Source: Stenotrophomonas maltophilia (GTDB lineage Bacteria; Pseudomonadota; Gammaproteobacteria; Xanthomonadales; Xanthomonadaceae). Taken from it: a stretch of DNA of 35,224 nucleotides. The notes beneath the pieces are model-generated. The model was not told the DNA's origin, made no database searches, and saw only the letters and a list, made by a program, of their open reading frames with translations. Positions 23,786 to 31,464 of this stretch are shown here, piece by piece. Numbering within the stretch: the first letter of the stretch is position 1; each line of letters starts with the position of its first letter. Both the position numbers and the translations under genes were made by a program. Location: contig DGLB01000049.1 in assembly GCA_002387845.1 (NCBI GenBank), positions 1-35,224 on the forward strand. The letters run 5' to 3'.

Positions 23786-24784
23786 TCAGGTCTGCTCCGT
23801 GGTGTACACCGAAGCCGCATCACGTAGATCATCCTGGCGCTCGGCATCGCAGACCGCGTAAACGAACCCCCGGTGCAGGGTGTACGCCCCTACTTCACCA
23901 TTGCGGCCCAGCGCCAGGAAGCACACCTGCAACGTCCTGCTCGCCTCCGGCCGCTTGCGTACCACGCGTGCAATGGCCTCGCGGCAAGCCTGTGCCGGGG
24001 TGCGGCCCTGGCGCATCAGCTCCACGACCAGGAACGACGCCGCGTTGCGGATCATCTCTTCACCGACACCCGACGCGGTGGCTGCACCCACGTCATTGTC
24101 CACGTACAGGCCGGCCCCGATGATCGGGCTGTCACCGACGCGGCCATGCAGCTTCCACGCCATCCCGCTGGTGGTGCAGGCACCGGCCAGTCGGCCCTGG
24201 GCGTCCACGGCCAGCATGCCCAAGGTGTCATGGTTGCTGCTGTCGCCCGGGCGGCCGCGCCGCTCGGCGTTGATCTCCGGCGTGTACTGCGCGGTCTTCA
24301 ACCACTCGCGCCACGCCTTTTCGGCTTCCGGCGTGAGCAGCTTCTCGCGCTTGAACCCCTGCTGCAGGGCGAACTGCTGTGCGCCCTCGCCCACCAGCAT
24401 CACGTGCGGGGTCTGCTCCATCACCTTTCGCGCCACCGACACTGGGTGCGCGATGTCCACCAGCGCGGCCACCGAACCGCAGCTGCCGTCGCCGTTCATG
24501 ATGCTGGCATCCAGGCTCAGCACGCCGTCGCGGTCCGGATTGCCGCAGCGCCCCACGGTCGGGTTGCACAGCTCGCTTTCCGCCCAGCGCGCACCGGCTT
24601 CCACCGCGTCCAACGCGCTGCCGCCGTTGCCCAGCACCTTCCATGCCGCCTGGTTGGCCCCGACGCCGAAATCCCAGGTCGACACGACGCGGGCCCGACC
24701 CGTGGCCTTGGCCTGCAAGCGGGGAAACGCGGCCACGCCAGCGGCCAGCGCGCCGGCCTGAAGAAATGTTCTGCGATCAGTCAC
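23786..24784 (-). CDS. Glycosylasparaginase (N4-(beta-N-acetylglucosaminyl)-L-asparaginase), Tat-exported
   Basis: A 332-residue Ntn-hydrolase precursor. The N-terminus TDRRTFLQAGALAAGVAAF carries a twin-arginine export signal. The autocleavage site is HDTLGM, so cleavage between D186 and T187 would make T187 the nucleophile of the beta subunit. Other active-site elements are STWDFG (W37), TTSGMAWK (203-211), GRVGDSPIIGAG with R215 and D218. These match Flavobacterium-type glycosylasparaginase, which splits the GlcNAc-Asn bond of glycoasparagines. A plain isoaspartyl peptidase or asparaginase is a weaker alternative. It precedes cutC by two bases and follows glucokinase by 52 bp, near the mannosidase operon, which points to N-glycan or glycopeptide breakdown. 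The periplasm is the likely location. Confidence 0.88.
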   Translation of the reverse strand: MTDRRTFLQAGALAAGVAAFPRLQAKATGRARVVSTWDFGVGANQAAWKVLGNGGSALDAVEAGARWAESELCNPTVGRCGNPDRDGVLSLDASIMNGDGSCGSVAALVDIAHPVSVARKVMEQTPHVMLVGEGAQQFALQQGFKREKLLTPEAEKAWREWLKTAQYTPEINAERRGRPGDSSNHDTLGMLAVDAQGRLAGACTTSGMAWKLHGRVGDSPIIGAGLYVDNDVGAATASGVGEEMIRNAASFLVVELMRQGRTPAQACREAIARVVRKRPEASRTLQVCFLALGRNGEVGAYTLHRGFVYAVCDAERQDDLRDAASVYTTEQT

Positions 24785-24836
24785 GCGCTGCCTCTCCCGT
24801 TGCCATGCGCCGGCCCTGGGGGGCCGGGTGTTGTTG

Positions 24837-25856
24837 TCAGGCCGCTGCGCGGCGATGTTCGTCGTACCACACGGCTGCGCCCAGCACGCCCAGCTCGCCG
24901 TGTTCCACCCGCCATACCGGCACCTGCTCCAGCACCGGGCGCATCACGCCCTTGGCCAGGAAGCGGTCACGGAAACGACCGTCGTGCAGGAAGCGCGCCA
25001 CGTGCGCGGAAATGCCGCCGGCCAGATACACCGAGCGCGCGCCGAAGCTGACCGCCAGGTCGCCGGCCAGGCTGCCCAGCCAGCTGCAGAACACTTCCAG
25101 GGTCTCCACCGCCAGCGCATCTTCGCCGTCGAGCGCCGCGCTGATCAGCGCTTCCGGCGTGGTCCACCGCATGCGCACGCCGCGCAACGCGCACAGCGCC
25201 GGGTACAGATTCATCAGCCCGGTGCCGGACAGCACGCGTTCGTTGTCCACGTGTTCCCACCGCTGCAGCAGCTGCTGAAGCACCTGCAGTTCCAAAGCGT
25301 TGCCTGCACCCAGCGCGGCATGCCCGGCCTCGCTGGCCAGCACTGCGCGCGAACCCGCCTCAAAACGCAGGGCTGCGCCCAGGCCGGTCCCCGCACCGAG
25401 CACCAGCGCCGGCCAGCCGTTCGCCTGCGGCGCATCTGGCGTAAGCGCCACCCGCGCCTCCGCTGCCACGAACGGAATGGCGTAGGCCACCGCTTCGAAG
25501 TCGTTGATCAGTTCCAGCATTGCCAGGTGCGCATCGCGCCGGGTGGCCTGCACCGACACCGGCCATGGCAGGTTGGTGTTGACCAGGTCGTCGCCCTTGA
25601 GCACGCCGGCAATGGCGACCACGGCCACCGACGGGGCCTGGGCAACGCTGGCCCGGAAATCGGCCAGGATCGCGGCGAGGCTGGCGTGCTCGGCACAGGC
25701 GTAGCGGCGCAGCGCGTTGATGCGCGGCGCTTGGCCCGGTGCAACCTCGGCCAGCGCAACGCGCGCATAGGTGCCGCCGACGTCGGCGACGATCAGGGTT
25801 TCAGCAGGAGCAGAGCGACGCGGCGCCGGATTGGACAACAGGGTCACAGCGCTCAC
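24837..25856 (-). CDS. glk: Glucokinase
   Basis: About 339 residues of the bacterial glucokinase family (PF02685 type, not ROK). Motifs are LIVADVGGTYARVAL with the phosphate-1 loop, INDFEAVAYAIP, LVLGAGTGLGAAL, SEAGHAALG and the adenosine motif SVYLAGGISAHV. It phosphorylates glucose to glucose 6-phosphate. The start is uncertain: there is no ATG near the family N-terminus, and the only upstream ATG (25925) adds an unlike leader. GTG at 25856 has AAGG seven bases upstream and is preferred; GTG at 25847 is an alternative. It is first of a leftward group with glycosylasparaginase and cutC. It could phosphorylate glucose or, less efficiently, mannose released nearby (inference). Confidence 0.88.
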   Translation of the reverse strand: MSAVTLLSNPAPRRSAPAETLIVADVGGTYARVALAEVAPGQAPRINALRRYACAEHASLAAILADFRASVAQAPSVAVVAIAGVLKGDDLVNTNLPWPVSVQATRRDAHLAMLELINDFEAVAYAIPFVAAEARVALTPDAPQANGWPALVLGAGTGLGAALRFEAGSRAVLASEAGHAALGAGNALELQVLQQLLQRWEHVDNERVLSGTGLMNLYPALCALRGVRMRWTTPEALISAALDGEDALAVETLEVFCSWLGSLAGDLAVSFGARSVYLAGGISAHVARFLHDGRFRDRFLAKGVMRPVLEQVPVWRVEHGELGVLGAAVWYDEHRRAAA

Positions 25857-25984
25857 GCACGGGCCTTGGGAAGAAAATGATGCATTGAGGGGATTTTCGT
25901 TGATCGATCGTCGCTTGCAAACCAATACACGCCGTACCGTTGCGTATGGACGCCACGTAGAGCGTCAACATCGTCCACCGCACG

Positions 25985-27586
25985 TCAGGGCTTGGCCACC
26001 TGCAGCCGATAGGTCGTGCTGGCCGTGGCAGTGGACCCATCCGCCTGCGCGGCGCGCACCTCCACCTTGTGTTCGCCGGCCGTCAGATCGGTCGGCAGCG
26101 CGCCGCGCCACAGGTGCGGCGAGGCGGTGGCTTCCGGCGAGCGATCAAAACCACGCAGCTTGTCGGCGGTGTCGTCGGCCACGTTCTCCACCAGCAGTCG
26201 TGGATCCGGCTGTTCCACCCGCTTCATCGGCTGCCAGGCCCCACCGTCCACGCGGTACTCCACGGCGGTGTCGTCCTGGCCCATGAACACGTTGGCATAC
26301 ACGCCCCAGGCCGGGTACGCGCCCTTGCGCAGCACCTTCGGCGCATGCAGGGAAATCTGGTAGTCATCCGGCGCGCGCGCCACGTAGTAGCGCAGCGCGT
26401 ACTCGCCGGCCGGCTTCACGCTCAGCACGGCATAGCCGTTCGGGGTGCCGTCGCTCATGGTGGCGTCGGGAATGCCGTTGCTGTCCTTCACGCCGGACCA
26501 GAACGCACCGCAGGCCGCGCCCACGTTGTACTCGTGCAGCGGCTTTGCACCCTTCCAGCCCTCGGCCGCACCGTGGTAGTAGTGCTGCTGGGTGTGGCTG
26601 TGCCCGCTCAACACCAGCACATTCGGGAAGTCCTTCAACAGCCCGAACAGCTTGGTGCGGTCGGCGTGACGGAAGGTTTCCCGGCCCGGCGCGGCGTCGA
26701 ACAGGGGAATGTGCATGCCCAGCACCAGCAGGCGGTCGCGCGGCAGGGCCTTCAGGTAGTTGGCGAGGAAGGTGAACTGATCCGGACGCAGGCCGCCGAT
26801 GTACTTCGGCTTGCCGTTCGGGTCATAGACCACGTCGTCCAGGAACACGAAGCTGGCTCCACCCTCTTCCACCGCATAGGTATCCGGGCCATACACGGCG
26901 CGCCAGCTGTCCAGCGAGTGCTGGTCGGTGGTCGCGTCAAAGTCCAGGTCATGGTTGCCCGGCACATGGAACCACGGCACCTGCAGCTGCGCCGTGGCCT
27001 TGTTGAGTTCCGGGTACAGGCTGAGGTCGTCGTTGACGATATCGCCCAGCGTGGTGCCCAGGCGTGCCTTGTGCTTGCCGATGATCGGCTCGACGATGGC
27101 GCGCTGGTAATAGCCCACTTCCTGACGGGTGGCGGTCTGCGAATCGGTGAACACCAGCATGTCGAAGCCATCGCGTGCGCCATCGGCATCCTTCAGCGGC
27201 TCCAGCGCGAAATCCCAGTTGCGGGTGTTGCTGCCCGTGGCGGCAATACCGTCGTACTTCAGTCTGGGCGAACCCTGTGGCACATAGTGCCGCCAGAACC
27301 CAGGCAGGCCGTCGGCGCGGGCCGGGAAGCGGAACTCATCCGGCTTGATCACGAACACGGTCTGGCCATCGCGCACTGGCAGGCTGTAGCTGCCATCCGC
27401 TGCCGTACGCACAATCACTTCACCGTTGGACACCTGCACCCCGGCCAGCGCCGGGTCGGTGGGGCCGCGGCCGGGCTTGCCGTCGCGTTCCTGGTACACC
27501 TTGCCGGTGACGGTGGCCTCGCTGGCGGCCCAGGCCGGTGCGGAAATCAGCAGCAAACAGGCCAGCCAGGCGGTCTTGCAGGTCAT
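25985..27586 (-). CDS. Secreted calcineurin-like metallophosphoesterase
   Basis: A 533-residue exported protein. Signal peptide 1-20 (KTAWLACLLLISAPAWA) is followed by an N-terminal beta-sandwich (about 25-135) like the MetallophosN domain. The phosphoesterase domain carries metal-binding motifs in order: FTDSQ (variant of DxH), GDIVNDD, PGNHDLDFD, GMHIPL and SGHSHTQ. A C-terminal beta domain ends in TTYRLQVAKP. The first motif has Gln instead of His, as in several secreted members. The substrate is unknown; a phosphomonoester or phosphodiester released during nutrient scavenging is plausible. The start at 27586 is set by the signal peptide. It lies between the glucokinase group (128-bp gap) and the end of the his operon; no terminator was recognised on either side. 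Confidence 0.88.
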   Translation of the reverse strand: MTCKTAWLACLLLISAPAWAASEATVTGKVYQERDGKPGRGPTDPALAGVQVSNGEVIVRTAADGSYSLPVRDGQTVFVIKPDEFRFPARADGLPGFWRHYVPQGSPRLKYDGIAATGSNTRNWDFALEPLKDADGARDGFDMLVFTDSQTATRQEVGYYQRAIVEPIIGKHKARLGTTLGDIVNDDLSLYPELNKATAQLQVPWFHVPGNHDLDFDATTDQHSLDSWRAVYGPDTYAVEEGGASFVFLDDVVYDPNGKPKYIGGLRPDQFTFLANYLKALPRDRLLVLGMHIPLFDAAPGRETFRHADRTKLFGLLKDFPNVLVLSGHSHTQQHYYHGAAEGWKGAKPLHEYNVGAACGAFWSGVKDSNGIPDATMSDGTPNGYAVLSVKPAGEYALRYYVARAPDDYQISLHAPKVLRKGAYPAWGVYANVFMGQDDTAVEYRVDGGAWQPMKRVEQPDPRLLVENVADDTADKLRGFDRSPEATASPHLWRGALPTDLTAGEHKVEVRAAQADGSTATASTTYRLQVAKP

Positions 27587-27677
27587 CGGAGCGGTCCGTA
27601 TCGAAGGGGAGCGATTGTAAAGCCGCCTATCATCGCGCGGACCGCGTTGCACCAACGTTAAATACGTGCGCGCCGCA

Positions 27678-28301
27678 TCAGCGGGCGTGCCGTTCCTGCA
27701 GCACCGCGACCGCGTCGTCCAGCGAAAGGCCGCGCGCGCGCAGCAGCACGATCAGGTGGAACAGCAGGTCGGCCGACTCGCCCAGCAGCGCGGCGTCGTC
27801 CTGCACCACCCCGGCCAGCGCGGTTTCCACCCCTTCCTCGCCCACCTTCTGCGCGATGCGGCGCACGCCGTGCTCGAACAACGAGGTGGTGTAGCTCTTG
27901 TCAGGACGCTGCTGCTCCCGCTGTTGCACCAGCGCATCCAGCCGGCCCAGGAAGTTGCCAGGGGCCTGGTCGAAGCAGCTTTCCGCACCGGTATGGCAGG
28001 TCGGCCCAGCCGGGCGCGCGGTCACCAGCAGGGTGTCGTTGTCGCAGTCCACGCGCACCGCAAGCACGCTGAGCACGTTGCCCGACGACTCGCCCTTGGT
28101 CCACAGGCGCTGCTTGCTGCGGCTGTAGAAGGTCATCTGGCCGCTGGCCAGGGTCACTGCCAGCGACTCGGCGTTGGCATAGCCCAGCATCAGCACGGCC
28201 AGGGTGTCGGCGTCCTGCACCACCACCGGCAGCAGGCCGTCGCCCTTCGCCCAGTCCAGCTGCTCCAGCGCCTGCCGGGACGGCAGCACTTCAATAGACA
28301 T
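27678..28301 (-). CDS. hisI: Bifunctional phosphoribosyl-AMP cyclohydrolase / phosphoribosyl-ATP pyrophosphatase
   Basis: A 207-residue HisIE fusion catalysing the second and third steps of histidine synthesis. The cyclohydrolase half (1 to about 115) has TFYSRSKQRLWTKGESSGN (57-75), the metal site VDCDND (84-89), and zinc cysteines C86, C102 and C109. The pyrophosphatase half (about 118-207) has SYTTSLFEHGVRRIAQKVGEEGVE. It is the last gene of the operon, starting inside the end of hisF (11-bp overlap). The fused form is usual in gammaproteobacteria. Confidence 0.96.
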   Translation of the reverse strand: MSIEVLPSRQALEQLDWAKGDGLLPVVVQDADTLAVLMLGYANAESLAVTLASGQMTFYSRSKQRLWTKGESSGNVLSVLAVRVDCDNDTLLVTARPAGPTCHTGAESCFDQAPGNFLGRLDALVQQREQQRPDKSYTTSLFEHGVRRIAQKVGEEGVETALAGVVQDDAALLGESADLLFHLIVLLRARGLSLDDAVAVLQERHAR

Positions 28302-29067
28302 CTCGTACCTCGATCTGTTGCGTGCGCAGGAACTGCTTCAGCGCGGGAATGGCGATGGAACCACTGTGGAACACGCTGGCGGCCAGCGCTCCGTCCACGT
28401 CGGCCTGGTCGAACACATCGGCGAAGTGCTGCATCTCGCCGGCCCCGCCCGACGCAATCAGGGGTACCTGGCAGACCGCGCGGGCCTGGGCCAGCTGCTC
28501 CACGTCGTAGCCGCGGCGCACGCCGTCGCTGTCCATGCAGTTCAGCACGATTTCGCCGGCACCCCGGCGCTCTACCTCAGCCACCCAGTCCAGCGTCCGC
28601 AGCGCGACCGCCTGGGTCTTGGTCGGGTCGCCGGTGAAGCGGCGCACGCGCCACTGGCCGTCCGGCTCGCGCACCGAGTCGATGCCGACCACCACACACT
28701 GCACACCGAACTCATCGGCCAGCTCGGTGATCAGCTCCGGCCGGCCCAGGGCCGGCGAATTGATCGAAATCTTGTCAGCGCCGGCAAACAGCACCCGGCG
28801 CGCGGTGTCCACGCTGTCGATGCCGCCGGCGACGCAGAACGGAATGTCGATCAGGCGCGCGATGCGCTCGATCCATGCCACGTCCACCGAGCGTGCCTCG
28901 GGGCTGGCCCCGATGTCATAGAACACCAGCTCGTCCGCGCCCTGGTCGCGGTAGCGCTGGGCCAGCTCGGCAATGTCGCCCATGTCGACATGGTCACGGA
29001 AGCGCACGCCCTTGACCACGCGGCCATCGCGCACGTCCAGGCAGGGAATGATGCGCCGGCTCAACAT
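28291..29067 (-). CDS. hisF: Imidazole glycerol phosphate synthase, cyclase subunit
   Basis: A 258-residue TIM barrel that uses ammonia from HisH to convert PRFAR into imidazole glycerol phosphate and AICAR. Catalytic aspartates are D11 (RRIIPCLDVRDG) and D130 (VVVGIDSV). FCVAGGID and ASGGAGEMQHF supply phosphate-binding loops. It overlaps hisA by 7 bp and hisIE by 11 bp. HisH is encoded two genes upstream, so the heterodimer partners are co-produced. Confidence 0.97.
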   Translation of the reverse strand: MLSRRIIPCLDVRDGRVVKGVRFRDHVDMGDIAELAQRYRDQGADELVFYDIGASPEARSVDVAWIERIARLIDIPFCVAGGIDSVDTARRVLFAGADKISINSPALGRPELITELADEFGVQCVVVGIDSVREPDGQWRVRRFTGDPTKTQAVALRTLDWVAEVERRGAGEIVLNCMDSDGVRRGYDVEQLAQARAVCQVPLIASGGAGEMQHFADVFDQADVDGALAASVFHSGSIAIPALKQFLRTQQIEVRDVY

Positions 29068-29795
29068 GCCAGTGCCTCGCCCAGGTCCATGCGCTGTTCC
29101 AGCAGTGCCTTGCCCAGCACCGCGCCGGCGCAGCCGGCCGCACGCGCGGCGGCCACGTCGGCCACGTCACGTACGCCGCCCGACGCCTGCACCGCCACAC
29201 CGGGCAGGCGCGCGGCGAGGTGACGGTAAAGCGCCAGATTCGGGCCGGCCAGCATGCCGTCGCGGGCGATATCGGTACACAGCAGGTGGCGAAGGCCCGC
29301 GGCGGCGTAGCGGTCGGCCAGCACGTCGAGGGTGACCCCGGCGTTCTCGGTCCAGCCGTGTACCGGCAGCTGCCACAGGCCCTGCTCGTCCTGGCGCGCG
29401 TCCAGCGCGATGGTGATCCGCTCCGGACCGAACTCGGCCAGCCAGCCGATCACCGCGTCCGGCTCACGCACCGCCAGCGAGCCCACCACCACGCGGCTGG
29501 CACCGGCATCGAGAATGCGTGCGACATCGTCGCGGCCACGCACGCCGCCGCCGGTCTGCACCTGCAGCCCGGTGCTGGCGCGGATGGCCCCCAGCAGCGG
29601 GGCCAGGGTGTAGCCACCGGCGCGGGCCGCGTCCAGGTCCACCAGGTGCATCCAGCTCGCCCCCTGCGCTTCAAACGCCTGCGCACGGGGCAGCGGGTCG
29701 TCGCCGTAGTGGGTTTCCTGCGCATAGTCGCCCTGGCGCAGACGCACCACGCGGCCTTCGCGGATATCCAGCGCGGGGTAAACGATGAAACTCAT
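29061..29795 (-). CDS. hisA: ProFAR isomerase
   Basis: A 244-residue TIM barrel that isomerises ProFAR to PRFAR (Amadori rearrangement). The N-terminal PALDIREGRVVRL supplies D10, TGGGVRG is the phosphate loop, and CTDIARDGML is the C-terminal catalytic region. It starts in a 4-bp ATGA overlap with the hisH stop and overlaps hisF by 7 bp. It shares the barrel fold and ancestry of HisF. Confidence 0.97.
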   Translation of the reverse strand: MSFIVYPALDIREGRVVRLRQGDYAQETHYGDDPLPRAQAFEAQGASWMHLVDLDAARAGGYTLAPLLGAIRASTGLQVQTGGGVRGRDDVARILDAGASRVVVGSLAVREPDAVIGWLAEFGPERITIALDARQDEQGLWQLPVHGWTENAGVTLDVLADRYAAAGLRHLLCTDIARDGMLAGPNLALYRHLAARLPGVAVQASGGVRDVADVAAARAAGCAGAVLGKALLEQRMDLGEALAC

Positions 29796-30394
29796 ACAGC
29801 GGTGCCCTCAAGGAAGTTGCGCAGCATCAGCGAACCGGTGTCGCCGGAGCGCTCGGGATGGAACTGGGCGCCGAAGTAGCGGCCCTGCTCCACCATCGCG
29901 GTGAACAGGCCACCGTGGTCACAGGCGGCCACGGTGTGGGCGTTCAGCGGTGCCGCGTAGCTGTGCACGAAGTAGGCGCTGGCGCGTTCGGGAATGTCCT
30001 TCAGCAACAGCGACGGCTTCAGCGGCAGCAGCCGGTTCCAGCCCATGTGCGGCACGCGGATGCCGGTGGCCGGCACCAGCTTGCGCACCGTGCCGGGAAT
30101 CAGTGCCAGGGTTTCCACCCCGGATTCTTCCGAATGCTCGAACAGCAGCTGCATGCCCAGGCAGATCCCCATCAACGGCGCTTCCAGCCGCCTCAGCGGT
30201 TCCACCAGGCCCTGCTCGTGCAGGCGTTGCATGGCCGGCTTCGCGGCACCCACGCCGGGTAGGATCACCCGTTGCGCGCCTTCCAGTCCGGCCGCCGTGC
30301 GCACCAGCTGCACGCGCGCACCCAGCCGTTCCAAGGCGTAGCGCACCGAGCCCAGGTTGGCCCCACCGGCATCAATCAGCGCGACCTCGGTCAC
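29792..30394 (-). CDS. hisH: Imidazole glycerol phosphate synthase, glutamine amidotransferase subunit
   Basis: A 200-residue class I glutaminase that supplies ammonia to HisF. The triad is C78 (GICLGMQ), H179 and E181 (FHPERSGD). ILPGVGA forms the oxyanion strand region. The start is GTG at 30394, in a 4-bp GTGA overlap with the hisB stop; no ATG is available near the family N-terminus (TEVALIDAGGANLGSV). A longer upstream frame lies inside hisB and is not used. Confidence 0.96.
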   Translation of the reverse strand: MTEVALIDAGGANLGSVRYALERLGARVQLVRTAAGLEGAQRVILPGVGAAKPAMQRLHEQGLVEPLRRLEAPLMGICLGMQLLFEHSEESGVETLALIPGTVRKLVPATGIRVPHMGWNRLLPLKPSLLLKDIPERASAYFVHSYAAPLNAHTVAACDHGGLFTAMVEQGRYFGAQFHPERSGDTGSLMLRNFLEGTAV

Positions 30395-31464
30395 AGCGCC
30401 CCCTTGGTGCTGGGCAGCGCCGTACCCTGGCGCGGCAATGCCTGGCGCAGCGCACGCGCCAGCGCCTTGAAGCAGGCTTCCACCTTGTGGTGGTCGTTGT
30501 CGCCGCGCACGCTCAGGTGCAGGTTCAACCCGGACGCATCGCACAGCGAGCGGAAGAAGTGCGGCACCAGCTCGGTTGGCATGTCGCCCACCCGCTCGCG
30601 CTTGAACTCGCCCTCGAACACGAAGTACGGACGTCCACTGAAATCCAGCGCGGCGCTGGCCAGGGTTTCGTCCATCGGCAGGGTGAAGCCGTAGCGACCG
30701 ATGCCGCGCTTGTCGCCCAGCGCCTCACGCAGCGCCTGGCCCAGGGCCAGGCCGGTGTCTTCAATGGTGTGGTGCTCGTCAATGTGCAGGTCGCCTTCGG
30801 CCTGCACGCTCAGCGCGAAGCCGCCGTGCTTGCCGATCTGCTCCAGCATGTGGTCGAAGAACGGCAGGCCGGTGTGGGTGTTCGGCTCGGCGGTGCGGTC
30901 CAGGTCCACATCCACGCGGATCCGGGTTTCCTTGGTATTGCGCTGCACCGTGGCGCGGCGCGGGGCGTCGGCCAGGTCGTGGGCAATACCGTTCCAGTCC
31001 CACTCGCCGCCGAACTGTTCGGTGCGCAGCTGGAAGCCGCGGATGTTCATGTTCTGCGCGAACTGGATGTCGGTCGGGCGGTCACCCACCATGGCCGAGC
31101 GTGCCCAGTCGATGCTGCGGTCCTGCAGGTACGGCAGCATCATGCCGATGCCCGGCTTGCGCGTGGGCGCGTTGTCGTGCGGCCAGGTGCCGTCAATCAG
31201 CACGTCACGGAACACGATGCCCTGGCTTTCGAAGATCTGCAGCATCAGGTTGTTGGGACCGTCAAACGAGGCCTGCGGATAGCCTTCGCTGCCCAGCCCG
31301 TCCTGGTTGCTCACGATCACGAACTGGTAGCCGGCGTCGCGCAGCTTGAGCATGGCCGGAATCACATCGCGCACGAAGCGGATCTTCTCGAAGGCGTCGA
31401 TCTGGAAATCGGCCGGTTCTTCGATCAGGGTGCCATCGCGGTCGACGAACAGAATCGGGGTCAT
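30391..31464 (-). CDS. hisB: Bifunctional histidinol-phosphatase / imidazoleglycerol-phosphate dehydratase
   Basis: A 357-residue fusion. The N-terminal HAD phosphatase (1 to about 165) has FVDRDGTL (D8, D10), VSNQDG and MVGDRPTDIQ. The C-terminal IGP dehydratase (about 168-357) has FFDHMLEQIGKHGGF, DEHHTIEDTG and RGDNDHHKVEACFKA with its metal histidines. In E. coli HisB the phosphatase has a zinc loop with three cysteines and a histidine; here that loop reads IDGTWPHDNAPTRKPG with no cysteine. The start is in a 4-bp overlap with hisC and the stop overlaps the hisH GTG. It catalyses the sixth and eighth steps of the pathway. Confidence 0.97.
   Translation of the reverse strand: MTPILFVDRDGTLIEEPADFQIDAFEKIRFVRDVIPAMLKLRDAGYQFVIVSNQDGLGSEGYPQASFDGPNNLMLQIFESQGIVFRDVLIDGTWPHDNAPTRKPGIGMMLPYLQDRSIDWARSAMVGDRPTDIQFAQNMNIRGFQLRTEQFGGEWDWNGIAHDLADAPRRATVQRNTKETRIRVDVDLDRTAEPNTHTGLPFFDHMLEQIGKHGGFALSVQAEGDLHIDEHHTIEDTGLALGQALREALGDKRGIGRYGFTLPMDETLASAALDFSGRPYFVFEGEFKRERVGDMPTELVPHFFRSLCDASGLNLHLSVRGDNDHHKVEACFKALARALRQALPRQGTALPSTKGAL

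Noticed and set aside
25899..25912. GATCGATC core upstream of glucokinase as a further operator
   Set aside because: Only the 8-base core fits (about 9 of 14 positions). A site inside serA near 2545 fits equally well by chance, so it cannot be told from background.
25949..25970. GACGC/GCGTC inverted repeat around a GTAG near 25958
   Set aside because: The stem is only five base pairs with the GTAG in the loop, unlike the other REP units.
27588..27677. A terminator for the his operon after hisIE
   Set aside because: No stem-loop with a T-tract was found on either strand in this gap.
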